DNA from: Polyangiaceae bacterium | GTDB taxonomy: Bacteria; Myxococcota_A; Polyangia; Polyangiales; Polyangiaceae | Length of the DNA stretch: 64,000 bases | Direction of reading: 5' to 3' | Assembly (NCBI GenBank): GCA_041389725.1 | Contig: JAWKRG010000013.1 | Span: 124,001-188,000, forward strand | Part shown: piece after piece, positions 43,840-50,965 of the stretch | Layout: every line of letters starts with the position of its first letter | How positions within the stretch are numbered: the first letter of the stretch is position 1 | Notes under the pieces: model-generated | Told to the model about the DNA's origin: nothing | The model's input: only the letters and a program-made list of their open reading frames with translations | Database searches by the model: none | Position numbers and translations under genes: made by a program

Positions 43840-45264
43840 ATGAGTGACGACCTTTCGAACCGACGCGTATTCGCCAACCGCACGCTGAACATGCGTTCGA
43901 TCCGCGCTGTCGGCTTCGACATGGACTACACCCTGGTCCACTACAAGGTGCAGGTTTGGGAGCAGCGAGCGTACGCGCACGCCCGTGACATCCTCGCCGC
44001 ACGCGGCCTGCCTGTGGCAGGCTTGGAGTTCGACCCCGATTTGTGCACGGTTGGATTGGTGCTCGATCTCGAGCGCGGCAACCTGGTCAAAGCCAGTCGC
44101 TTCGGCTACGTGACGCGCGCGTTTCACGGCACGCGACCCATGTCCTTCGCGGACCAGCGCTCCTGCTACGCCGGAAGCTACGTGGACTTGCGCGAGCCGC
44201 GCTGGATGTTCCTGAACACGCTGTTCTCGCTCTCCGAAGCCACCTTGTACGCGCAGTGTGTCGACCTCCTCGACGCAGGCCGTCTGGATGGCGCCCTCGG
44301 CTACGAAGCGCTGTACCGCGTCGTGCGCGACGCGGTGGATCGCACCCACATGGAGGATGCCATCAAAGCGGAGATCGCCAAGGATCCAGCACCCTTCATC
44401 GAGCCGGACCCTCTGCTCGTGCCCACCCTCTTGGACCTCAAGGACGCCGGCAAGCTCTTGATGCTGATCACCAACTCCGAGTGGAGCTACACCAAGTCGA
44501 TTCTGGAGTACGTGCTCGATCCTGCGCTACCGAGCGGACAGACCTTTCGCGACGTCTTCGACGTGCTGATCGTCGCAGCCAGCAAACCTGGCTTCTTCAC
44601 CGCTCAGAATCCGCTCTTCGAGCTCGTGGACGACAGCGGACTGCTCAAGCCGAGTCGTGGCCCCCTGCGCAAGGGGACTGCGTATCTAGGGGGCAACGCA
44701 CGCCAGGTGGAACGGGACCTGGAGCTACAAGCCGAGGACATTCTCTACGTCGGCGATCATCTCTATTCCGACGTTCACGTGACCAAAGACATGCTGCGAT
44801 GGAGAACGGCGCTCGTGCTCCGCGACCTCGAGGCCGAACTCGACGCGCTGGCGAGTTTCCAGGACTCGCAGCTGCGCCTCTCACAGCTGATGGCGAGAAA
44901 GTCGGAGCTGGAACGCACGCTGGATGCGCACAAGCTAGCACTGCAGCGACAGAAGCACGGTCGAGGGCAACGGGGAGACGCCGATGGGGCCCATCGTGCG
45001 CTGTCGGAGTTGCGCAGCCAGCTCGATGCCCTGGACGAGGAGATCGCGCCTCTCGCGCGCGCCGCGGGACGCCTCAACAACCCGAACTGGGGCCTGATCA
45101 TGCGCGCGGGCATCGACAAGAGCTACTTGGCACGCCAACTCGAGCGCTACGCGGACGTATACACTTCCCGCGTCTCCAACTTCTCCCTGTGCACGCCCTT
45201 CGCCTACCTGCGGGCGCCACAGGTGAACTTGCCGCACGACCAGGGACTGTCCGCGAGCGACTGA
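43840..45264 (+). CDS. HAD-IG family 5'-nucleotidase-like protein
   Basis: The 474 residues match the HAD-superfamily 5'-nucleotidase group related to eukaryotic cytosolic purine nucleotidase II. The first HAD motif is DMDYT (Asp27 and Asp29), followed later by ITNSEWSYTKSIL (motif II region) and YVGDHLYSDV (motif IV acids). GGNARQVE also fits the family. A long charged helical segment (about 345-420) is typical of these proteins. The enzyme would dephosphorylate nucleoside monophosphates in the cytoplasm. The start is ATG 43840; the open frame runs further back into the end of the preceding gene but shows no conservation. No operon partner is apparent. Confidence 0.86.
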   Translation: MSDDLSNRRVFANRTLNMRSIRAVGFDMDYTLVHYKVQVWEQRAYAHARDILAARGLPVAGLEFDPDLCTVGLVLDLERGNLVKASRFGYVTRAFHGTRPMSFADQRSCYAGSYVDLREPRWMFLNTLFSLSEATLYAQCVDLLDAGRLDGALGYEALYRVVRDAVDRTHMEDAIKAEIAKDPAPFIEPDPLLVPTLLDLKDAGKLLMLITNSEWSYTKSILEYVLDPALPSGQTFRDVFDVLIVAASKPGFFTAQNPLFELVDDSGLLKPSRGPLRKGTAYLGGNARQVERDLELQAEDILYVGDHLYSDVHVTKDMLRWRTALVLRDLEAELDALASFQDSQLRLSQLMARKSELERTLDAHKLALQRQKHGRGQRGDADGAHRALSELRSQLDALDEEIAPLARAAGRLNNPNWGLIMRAGIDKSYLARQLERYADVYTSRVSNFSLCTPFAYLRAPQVNLPHDQGLSASD

Positions 45265-45281
45265 GCCCCCGCCCCCGGGCT
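45264..45281. terminator. GC-rich stem-loop after the HAD nucleotidase gene
   Basis: AGCCC (45264-45268) can pair with GGGCT (45277-45281) around an 8-base C-rich loop. It overlaps the stop codon's last base and lies between converging genes. The short stem and lack of a T-run make this weak. Confidence 0.25.
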
Positions 45282-45289
45282 GCATTCCT

Positions 45290-45970
45290 TCAACCCAGCT
45301 CCTGGTCCTTTCCTTGCGCCCGGGTCCCCTGCCGGGAGCGGCGTCGCTGCAGAATCAACTGGATGACGACGAGCAGCACGGAGACCCCGGTCAGCAACAG
45401 CACGTTGTCCGCAACGAACTGCCGCACGAGCGCCACCGGTCCGGCGAACACGTCCCCGAGTCGGCGCACGATCAAAGCCCACGTGACCGTGGCAGCCAAG
45501 TTGAGGAGCACGAAGGTGCGTACGGACATGCGCGACGCTCCCGCGAGCACGCACACCAATCCGACCGGAGCCAACATCAGCACCAGCCAACCGGCCCGCT
45601 CGAAGAGCGCTTCCACGCCGCGCACGAGGCGACCCGCTCCCCCCAAGCGACGCTCCACCCAGGCAATCGCGTCTTTGCCCCACAATCGACCAATGGCGAA
45701 GTAGAAGGGGTCCGGTAGAAACAGTCGCGTGACGGCCACCGCCAGGTAGGGCCCCAGCTCCGTGACGGGCGACACGAGGATGAGGTGGCGCGACACGGGA
45801 TTGAGCGCGATGAGCAGCAGCGGGGCACTGACGAGCAGTTTCGGGGCGAGAGCCGTACCGGTGAGTGTCGCCGTGGTGGTGAGCACGATGGGCGCGAGCA
45901 GCGCAGACAACAGCGCCCGACCGCGGCGCGGCGCCTTACCGCCCGCTCGAGCCCCCTTCGCCGCACTCAT
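45290..45970 (-). CDS. DedA/VTT-like membrane protein
   Basis: A 226-residue polytopic protein. After a basic N-terminus come hydrophobic stretches (LLSALLAPIVLTTTATLTGT, LLVSAPLLLIALNPVSR). The central part, LFLPDPFYFAIGRLWGKDAI followed by VEALFERAGWLVLMLAPVGL, resembles the VTT/DedA core, a re-entrant-loop fold implicated in lipid flipping. The helices LLNLAATVTWALIVRRLGD and NVLLLTGVSVLLVVIQLIL follow. AGGAAG precedes the ATG, supporting the start. It is divergent from the PilZ gene 44 bases away. Family assignment is by general pattern, so confidence is moderate. Confidence 0.65.
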   Translation of the reverse strand: MSAAKGARAGGKAPRRGRALLSALLAPIVLTTTATLTGTALAPKLLVSAPLLLIALNPVSRHLILVSPVTELGPYLAVAVTRLFLPDPFYFAIGRLWGKDAIAWVERRLGGAGRLVRGVEALFERAGWLVLMLAPVGLVCVLAGASRMSVRTFVLLNLAATVTWALIVRRLGDVFAGPVALVRQFVADNVLLLTGVSVLLVVIQLILQRRRSRQGTRAQGKDQELG

Positions 45971-46014
45971 GACACTTCCTGTCCCCGGCGAGGATTCGCG
46001 CTATTCTCGCTGCC

Positions 46015-46356
46015 GTGGCACGGCGAGCCCAGCGATACACCTTGTGGTTGCCAGTGCGGGTGGACGAACTCGACGCTGGCGTCGCCGTCGGGCACGATGC
46101 GAGCGCGCTGGGCTTGTCCATGGTTGCCGCCAGTCGGCTGGAAGTCGGCAGTCTGGTTCACCTCACTTTTCAACTGCCGCCTGGTTCTGACAACCTGCAG
46201 ACGGTTACTGGACACGTGGTGCGCGTGGAACAAAACGTCGAGGACCCCGAGGGCATGTGGCCACACCGCATCGCACTTCAGTTCGACGACCCCGACCCGG
46301 AGCTGGAGTCGACGCTCCGAGACTTGGAGCGGAGGGGGATGGCAAAGAAGAAGTGA
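46015..46356 (+). CDS. PilZ-domain protein
   Basis: The 113 residues form a lone PilZ domain, the cyclic di-GMP receptor fold. The binding signature is visible: RxxxR near the start (RRAQR, residues 3-7) and DxSxxG (DASALG, 28-33), followed by beta strands (EVGSLVHLTFQLP, TVTGHVVRVEQN, HRIALQFDD). Stand-alone PilZ proteins in myxobacteria often modulate motility or exopolysaccharide through protein partners. It starts with GTG 46015. It is divergent from the DedA-like gene and ends just before the convergent lipoprotein gene. Binding to c-di-GMP itself is inferred from the motifs. Confidence 0.78.
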   Translation: MARRAQRYTLWLPVRVDELDAGVAVGHDASALGLSMVAASRLEVGSLVHLTFQLPPGSDNLQTVTGHVVRVEQNVEDPEGMWPHRIALQFDDPDPELESTLRDLERRGMAKKK

Positions 46357-46364
46357 CGCCACGC

Positions 46365-46802
46365 TCACGGCAGGCGCCGCAGGACCCCACGTCCCCGCCA
46401 CGGTATCGTTCGCGATTCGAACAGTAGGTCGGTACCGCGAAACACCCCTACCGCGTCGTAGGCCACACCCGTTTCGTCCGTAGTGCGTACCGCCACGCGC
46501 TCACCCAAGGCATCGACCACCTTGTACTGCCGAGTCGTGTCGACTCCCACACCTGCTGCACGCACGGACGGGGATTGGAAGGTGATGACCATGTGATTCA
46601 GCTGGGCGGATAGGAGCGCTGCAAGCATCGGCTCCGCTCGGACTTCGGGTTGAAAGTCCACCAGTAGCCAGCGACCTTCCAGACGCTGGGTGGCGTTGGC
46701 CCGCGCTTGGGCGCCCGCATCGACCGAGGGCCGCGAGGAGCCTCCGCAAGCCGTGAGAAGCGGAAGGGCAACGAGGAGCCATGCGCGACGGGTCAGGGTC
46801 AT
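46365..46802 (-). CDS. Small lipoprotein, lipocalin-like pattern
   Basis: A 145-residue protein with a lipoprotein signal (RRAWLLVALPLLTAC, Cys about residue 19). The mature part is beta-rich: EGRWLLVDF near the start, HMVITFQSPSVR, RQYKVVDALGERVAVRTT and AVGVFRGTDLLFES. This resembles small single-barrel proteins of the lipocalin type but matches no family I can name. AGGAAG precedes the ATG. The PhnD-like gene ends 12 bases upstream on the same strand, so it is the third gene of the parvulin/PhnD-like operon and may be the membrane-bound partner of that solute-binding protein. Confidence 0.6.
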   Translation of the reverse strand: MTLTRRAWLLVALPLLTACGGSSRPSVDAGAQARANATQRLEGRWLLVDFQPEVRAEPMLAALLSAQLNHMVITFQSPSVRAAGVGVDTTRQYKVVDALGERVAVRTTDETGVAYDAVGVFRGTDLLFESRTIPWRGRGVLRRLP

Positions 46803-46814
46803 CCTGCAGTCTTC

Positions 46815-47663
46815 CTAGCGCAGCGGAGGAAGGGCGGAAACCCGCTCGCGATCTTCCTCGTCCAAGAACGGCAGGTAGCGTTCGAGCACCAGGAAGTGCT
46901 CGACCTCGGCCAGAGCAAAGGCCTCGGCCTCGAACAATTCGCGGGCGGCGGCCAGCAGCGCCATGTCTGGTCGTTGGACGAACGCAGTGCGGATCTTGTT
47001 CACCAGCTCCGGCGACAATTGCCTGCTCGCGATCAGTGCGTCCGAGGGAACAGGCCCGTGTTCGAGCAGGACGTGTACGGAAGCATCCCCCCAACCCGCT
47101 CGCCGTATCGCGCCCTCGGCGTCTCGATGCACGTAGGTGGCCCCGACGTCGGCCTCCCCACTCAGCACCGCGCGCACGACTTCCGAATGCGATCCGTGGA
47201 AAGACTGCAGTGGAAAGAGCCGTTCGGGATCCCAGCCCGCCGCTCGCAGCCCGGCGCGCACGACCAAGTAGCCAGCCGCGCTGACCGGATCCACCCAGGC
47301 CGCGCGGAAGCCGCTGGCGCCTGCAAGATCTGGCGGCGCATTCTGGGGCCGGCAAAAGAGCGCGCTGGTGAAGACGGCCGTCCCCATTCGAAGCGGGAGA
47401 ACGAGGGGAACGGCAGCGTCAGCGGTCAGGACGCGGTAGGCCGCGACGGGCGGCATCCACGCCAAATGCGCTTCCCCGAGCGCGACGCGTCCGCTGAGTT
47501 CCAGGTAGTCGGGGAACGTCGTGACCTCGACGGGCACGGCCAGCACTCGAGCCAGGGCCCGCGCAAAGAAGTCCTGACGCATGCGCACGATGGCGGCAGT
47601 GCTGTGCCGCCCGGACGTGGTGGCGGCGCCGGGGACCGTGGCAATGCGAATCGGCTCTGCCAT
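46815..47663 (-). CDS. PhnD-like substrate-binding protein without an obvious signal peptide
   Basis: The 282-residue protein has the two-lobed solute-binding pattern of phosphate/phosphonate ABC-binding proteins (PhnD family): LSGRVALGEAHLAWMPPVAA, FRAAWVDPVSAAGYLVVRAG, FHGSHSEVVRAVLSGEADVG and YVHRDAEG. The start ATG 47663 follows GGGG with good spacing. The preceding in-frame ATG (47672) adds only three residues. Neither version has a hydrophobic signal, so the protein may be cytoplasmic, unlike classical binding proteins. No permease or ATPase is adjacent. The operon order is parvulin, this gene, lipoprotein. Ligand unknown. Confidence 0.72.
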   Translation of the reverse strand: MAEPIRIATVPGAATTSGRHSTAAIVRMRQDFFARALARVLAVPVEVTTFPDYLELSGRVALGEAHLAWMPPVAAYRVLTADAAVPLVLPLRMGTAVFTSALFCRPQNAPPDLAGASGFRAAWVDPVSAAGYLVVRAGLRAAGWDPERLFPLQSFHGSHSEVVRAVLSGEADVGATYVHRDAEGAIRRAGWGDASVHVLLEHGPVPSDALIASRQLSPELVNKIRTAFVQRPDMALLAAARELFEAEAFALAEVEHFLVLERYLPFLDEEDRERVSALPPLR

Positions 47664-47684
47664 GTTCCCCATGCGCTTCGTGGT

Positions 47685-48005
47685 TCAGCCCGTCCGGCGG
47701 ATCAGATGGTAGCCGAAATCCGTCTCCACGATCCCACTGGTCGCACCGACGTCCATGCCGAAGGCGGCCTGCTCGAAGGGCGGCACCATTTGCCCGCGTC
47801 CGAAATTCCCGAGGTCGCCTCCCTGTTTTCCAGACGGACAATCCGAGTGCTGTTGTGCCAAGGCCGCAAAGTCGGCGCCGCCGTCGATCTGGCCCTTCAG
47901 CTCCTGAATCAACTGCTGCGCCTCGTCCTTGCTCCGCGTCGCGGTGGAGCGCGCGGACCCGGCGTACATGAGTAGGATGTGGGAAGCGCGTACGGAATCG
48001 GCCAT
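47685..48005 (-). CDS. Parvulin-type peptidyl-prolyl isomerase (PpiC-like)
   Basis: The 106 residues make a single rotamase domain: RASHILLMYAG at the start, EAQQLIQELKGQIDGGADFA, HSDCPSGKQGGDLGNFGRGQ, PFEQAAFGMDVG and the closing DFGYHLIRR. These are the strands and His/Cys/Phe positions of PpiC and Pin1-type parvulins. It speeds cis-trans isomerisation of prolyl bonds. There is no signal peptide, so it is a cytoplasmic stand-alone parvulin. It is the first gene of the three-gene minus-strand operon, 21 bases before the PhnD-like gene. Confidence 0.88.
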   Translation of the reverse strand: MADSVRASHILLMYAGSARSTATRSKDEAQQLIQELKGQIDGGADFAALAQQHSDCPSGKQGGDLGNFGRGQMVPPFEQAAFGMDVGATSGIVETDFGYHLIRRTG

Positions 48006-48088
48006 GAATCAGGTGTCTCCCTTCGTTGCGTCGGTCGACGCACGGCGCCACGGTAGGGGAGGCTGAGGCTCGCGGCAAGACGGAGGGT

Positions 48089-48116
48089 TTGACCCAGCCC
48101 GCGCCTCGGCTAAACG
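48089..48116 (+). promoter_or_regulatory. Candidate promoter of the MopE-like lipoprotein gene
   Basis: TTGACC at 48089-48094, then a 16-base spacer and TAAACG at 48111-48116. The -35 is good and the -10 weak. The ATG at 48130 has GAGGG 7 bases upstream. Confidence 0.25.
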
Positions 48117-48129
48117 TGAGGGCGTCGAC

Positions 48130-49707
48130 ATGCGTCCCTGGTGGATTCTGGCTCTGGGCCTCAGCGCATGCTCCCCTCCGGCGGAGCCGCGGCCGCCCAC
48201 TCCCCGGCCAGCAGCGGATCCCATTGCACTGCCTTCGTGGTGCACGGCAGTGGAGCGGGCCTCCGGCGGGCTCGGGGACTTCCGCTGCATGAACGTGCCC
48301 AACTACCTGGTGACGGGGTTCTTCGGGCCGGCGCACAACCCGGAGCGATCCGATTTCGAGAATGCATGCTTCGGGGGCAACACGGACGCCGCGTCGCGGC
48401 TGCGCCTGTCCGTACGTCCTGCGGCCAGCCTGAGTCTGGAGTATCGAGCGGTGCAGCGTTTGGGCGCTGGCGGCCAGCTGGACCTCGGGTTCCTGGGACC
48501 TTGGGCGCCCCGCCTTGGCGCGCAGCGCACGACCGCCAAGACAGCGTGCGTTCGTGTGGAGCTACAAGACGCGGAGATTCGCGTCCTACCCAGCGTCGCC
48601 GAAATCCTGCGACAGCAGTACGCCGAGAGCGCGGCCGAGAGCGAGCTGCATCGCTCCCTCGAGGCGTGCATCGACACCTTTTGTGACCCGCAGGGCGAAG
48701 CGCTTTCCTACACCGCAAAGGTGCTGGCGGCGACGGTCGTGATCATCGTCAATGCAGACGAGCTCGAGCAAACCCAAGTGCAGGTGGGCGTGGGCAGCGC
48801 GCGATTCGAGCTCGACAAGAAGGCCTCCAAGACCGGCGAGCTGGTCCTGCGTGCGAAGGAAAAGCTGAACATCGCTGCTCTGGTGGAACCCGCAGCCCCT
48901 GCCTTCGCCCAAGCCAAGACCTGTGAGCTCGTGCGTCAAAGCCGCGCACGCACGGAGACCCTGAGTTCCCTGGGCAAGTTTTGCGCTGCGACGGCGGCAG
49001 GGCGCGAGCTGGCGGAAGCAGCGAAGCAAGCCTCGGGCATTCGCACTCTGCTCGACCGGGGCGGCTTCAGCGACAGCGAGCGAACCGCGCTGATGTCCAC
49101 CTTGGGCGCGGTAGAGACCTTGGCACGAGAGTCGAGCAAGAAGAAGCCCGGAGCCGGACTGTGCCAAGGACGTCGCCTGGTGGAAGCCGTGTTGGGGAGT
49201 TCGGCCAAGGACAGTCGTGTGCACGTGACGCTGGTGGATCTGCTGGCGCCCATCGAGCACCGCATCGGCGACCTGGCGAACGAGCACTCCCTTCCCTGCG
49301 CCGATCCGCTTTGGTTCAAGGATCTGGATCGGGATGGCTTCGGGGATCCCAAAGCTTCCAAGCGCGCCGAGGCGCAACCGCCGGGGTACGTCGCCAACGG
49401 GCTCGACTGCTACGACCAAAACCCCGAGGCTCACCCGGGACAGGACCGCTACTTCGCACAGCACCGCGGGGACAAGAGCTTCGACTACGACTGCGATGGG
49501 CGCGATTCGAAGAAAGACGACGTCGTGAGCGAGGGCTGTCGCTCCAGCACGACCCTCGGCATCGTCACCAAGTGTTGGGCAGATGTCGGCTGGCAGAGCA
49601 AGACTCCCGAATGTGGCCAGCAGGGCAAGTGGCTGGCCTCTTGCGACGAGGGCACCCTCAGCTGCTCACCAGCCGAGGAACCCCGCCGCGTTCAAGAGTG
49701 TCGCTAG
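48130..49707 (+). CDS. Lipoprotein with MopE-like metal-binding repeats
   Basis: A 525-residue protein with a lipobox very near the start (LALGLSAC), then a proline-rich linker. The N-terminal two thirds (about 40-400) is unassigned, with several Cys pairs and a helical middle (ETLSSLGKFCAATAAGRELA). The C-terminal part has the motif DLDRDGFGDP followed by GYVANGLDCYDQNPEAHPGQ and YDCDG, typical of the MopE/putative metal-binding repeats (calcium or copper) in Myxococcota and methanotrophs. Two more Cys-rich stretches follow (ECGQQGKWLASC, TLSCSP). It is probably an outer surface lipoprotein. RBS GAGGG precedes the ATG. Confidence 0.72.
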   Translation: MRPWWILALGLSACSPPAEPRPPTPRPAADPIALPSWCTAVERASGGLGDFRCMNVPNYLVTGFFGPAHNPERSDFENACFGGNTDAASRLRLSVRPAASLSLEYRAVQRLGAGGQLDLGFLGPWAPRLGAQRTTAKTACVRVELQDAEIRVLPSVAEILRQQYAESAAESELHRSLEACIDTFCDPQGEALSYTAKVLAATVVIIVNADELEQTQVQVGVGSARFELDKKASKTGELVLRAKEKLNIAALVEPAAPAFAQAKTCELVRQSRARTETLSSLGKFCAATAAGRELAEAAKQASGIRTLLDRGGFSDSERTALMSTLGAVETLARESSKKKPGAGLCQGRRLVEAVLGSSAKDSRVHVTLVDLLAPIEHRIGDLANEHSLPCADPLWFKDLDRDGFGDPKASKRAEAQPPGYVANGLDCYDQNPEAHPGQDRYFAQHRGDKSFDYDCDGRDSKKDDVVSEGCRSSTTLGIVTKCWADVGWQSKTPECGQQGKWLASCDEGTLSCSPAEEPRRVQECR

Positions 49708-49789
49708 CGCAGGTCCTGCTGGCGTTTGCGTGGCGCCGGAGTGCGCGGAGCAGTTGTGGCGCGGCGCCTGCCGTGGTGCGCTAGCCACC

Positions 49790-50308
49790 ATGCTCCGCGC
49801 GTTCTGCTGTGTGTCGCTCCTGGGTCCCGCCCTCTTGGTCCTCGGGTGCACCGAGAACCAGCCCCCTCGTCCTCCTCCCCCTCCCCCCAGCTGGGGCACG
49901 GATCTCCCTCCGCCGCCCGAACCGACTCCTGCCCCCGCGCCTCCCCCAGAGGCCGGAGACGTTCGTCTGGGGTCCGCGATGATGCTGGGTGGGCTGGGGA
50001 TCTCCGAAGCCGCGTCCAGCGCCGCAAGCAAGGCCTTCGTGGCCAACTTCGAGAGCAACAAGTCGCTCTTTCGGCAGTGCTACGCGCGGGGTCTGAACCG
50101 GAACGCCTCGCTACAGGGCAGTCTCGATGTTCGCGTGGTGCTCAGCCGTGATGGCAGCATCTATGAACTCACGCCTACGCACGTCGGCCTCGACGACAAC
50201 GAAGTCGTGCAGTGCATGGTCGACGTGTTCCGACGCCTGCGTTATCAGCCGCTGCAAGACGGTGAGTACTTCAGCGTGACGGCTCCTCTGAAGCTCAAGC
50301 CGCAATAG
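49790..50308 (+). CDS. Lipoprotein with AgmX/PglI-type C-terminal domain
   Basis: A 172-residue protein with a lipobox (LLVLGC) in the first 20 residues and a proline-rich linker (PRPPPPPPSWGTDLPPPP). The C-terminal domain (about 85-170) is the AgmX/PglI/TonB-like module common in Myxococcota: LFRQCYARGLNRNASLQGSL, then VRVVLSRDGSIY, EVVQCMVDVFRRLRYQP, FSVTAPLKL. In gliding-motility proteins such modules contact the cell wall or partners. The two cysteines (CYARG, VVQCM) are conserved in the family and probably pair. The ATG at 49790 is used; the longer open frame overlaps the upstream gene. It ends with the hairpin that includes its stop codon. Confidence 0.76.
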   Translation: MLRAFCCVSLLGPALLVLGCTENQPPRPPPPPPSWGTDLPPPPEPTPAPAPPPEAGDVRLGSAMMLGGLGISEAASSAASKAFVANFESNKSLFRQCYARGLNRNASLQGSLDVRVVLSRDGSIYELTPTHVGLDDNEVVQCMVDVFRRLRYQPLQDGEYFSVTAPLKLKPQ

Positions 50309-50321
50309 CCCCTTGGGGGCT
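50307..50321 (+). terminator. Hairpin at the stop of the AgmX-type lipoprotein gene
   Basis: AGCCCC (50307-50312) pairs perfectly with GGGGCT (50316-50321) around TTG, and the stem begins inside the TAG stop. There is no T-tract. Confidence 0.35.
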
Positions 50322-50343
50322 CCCGGCGCTCTCGGCCGAACTC

Positions 50344-50357
50344 AGGCGAGTTCGCCT
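50344..50357 (-). terminator. Hairpin at the stop of the VOC gene
   Basis: AGGCG (50344-50348) pairs with CGCCT (50353-50357) around a 4-base loop, touching the TAG stop of the convergent VOC gene (50356-50358). It mirrors the hairpin on the other gene. Confidence 0.3.
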
Positions 50358-50766
50358 AGGGCTTCGTGCAGTTGAACATCCAGTTCACGCCGAGTTCGTC
50401 CTGCACCACGCCAAAGAGGGCTCCCCAAGGCGCGTCGAAGAGCGGGTGAATCGCCTGGCCGCTCTCCGCCAGCACATCGAAGCACTTCTTGGCTTGGTCC
50501 GGATCGTCGAGGTTCAGCGCGATGCGCACCACACCGCCTGGGGGAGGCATCTCGGCGTTGCCATCGCTCAGCATGATTGTGGCGCCTCCGAAGGCGAGTT
50601 CGGCGTGCATCACGCGGTGTTTCTCTGCCTCGGGGCAGTCCTGATTCATGTCGCCGAAGCGCTGTAGGCGCGTCACCTCGGCCCCGAATGCCGCCTGGTA
50701 GAGAGCGATGGCTCGCTCGGACTTGCCTCCCACGATCAGATAGGGAGTCGCTGCAGAAATCGTCAT
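50356..50766 (-). CDS. VOC-superfamily protein (PhnB-like glyoxalase fold)
   Basis: The 136 residues match the PhnB/DUF1428-like branch of the vicinal-oxygen-chelate superfamily: TPYLIVGGKSERAIALYQAA at the start, FGAEVTRLQRFGDM, HAELAFGGATIMLSD, PGGVVRIALNLDDPDQAKKC and the ending DELGVNWMFNC. Proteins of this kind are often misannotated as 3-demethylubiquinone methyltransferases. They bind a metal or small molecule. GGAAGG precedes the ATG. Function unknown. It converges on the AgmX-type gene and is divergent from the PHP gene. Confidence 0.82.
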   Translation of the reverse strand: MTISAATPYLIVGGKSERAIALYQAAFGAEVTRLQRFGDMNQDCPEAEKHRVMHAELAFGGATIMLSDGNAEMPPPGGVVRIALNLDDPDQAKKCFDVLAESGQAIHPLFDAPWGALFGVVQDELGVNWMFNCTKP

Positions 50767-50965
50767 CGTCTGGTCCTTCCCGTGTTTTTGGAGTCGAGTT
50801 TCAGACTCCGGGTGGACGACAAACTCATCGGTGGGGGTGTGAAAGAAGACCGCATCCGGTCACCTTCCGCGGAAACAGGTGTTGGAGCGCTTCTGGGCCG
50901 AGGTTCGTCTGAGGATTGCCTGCGATGCGCTGGTGCTGGGCCGAGTTTCGGTCAAGAATGCAGAC

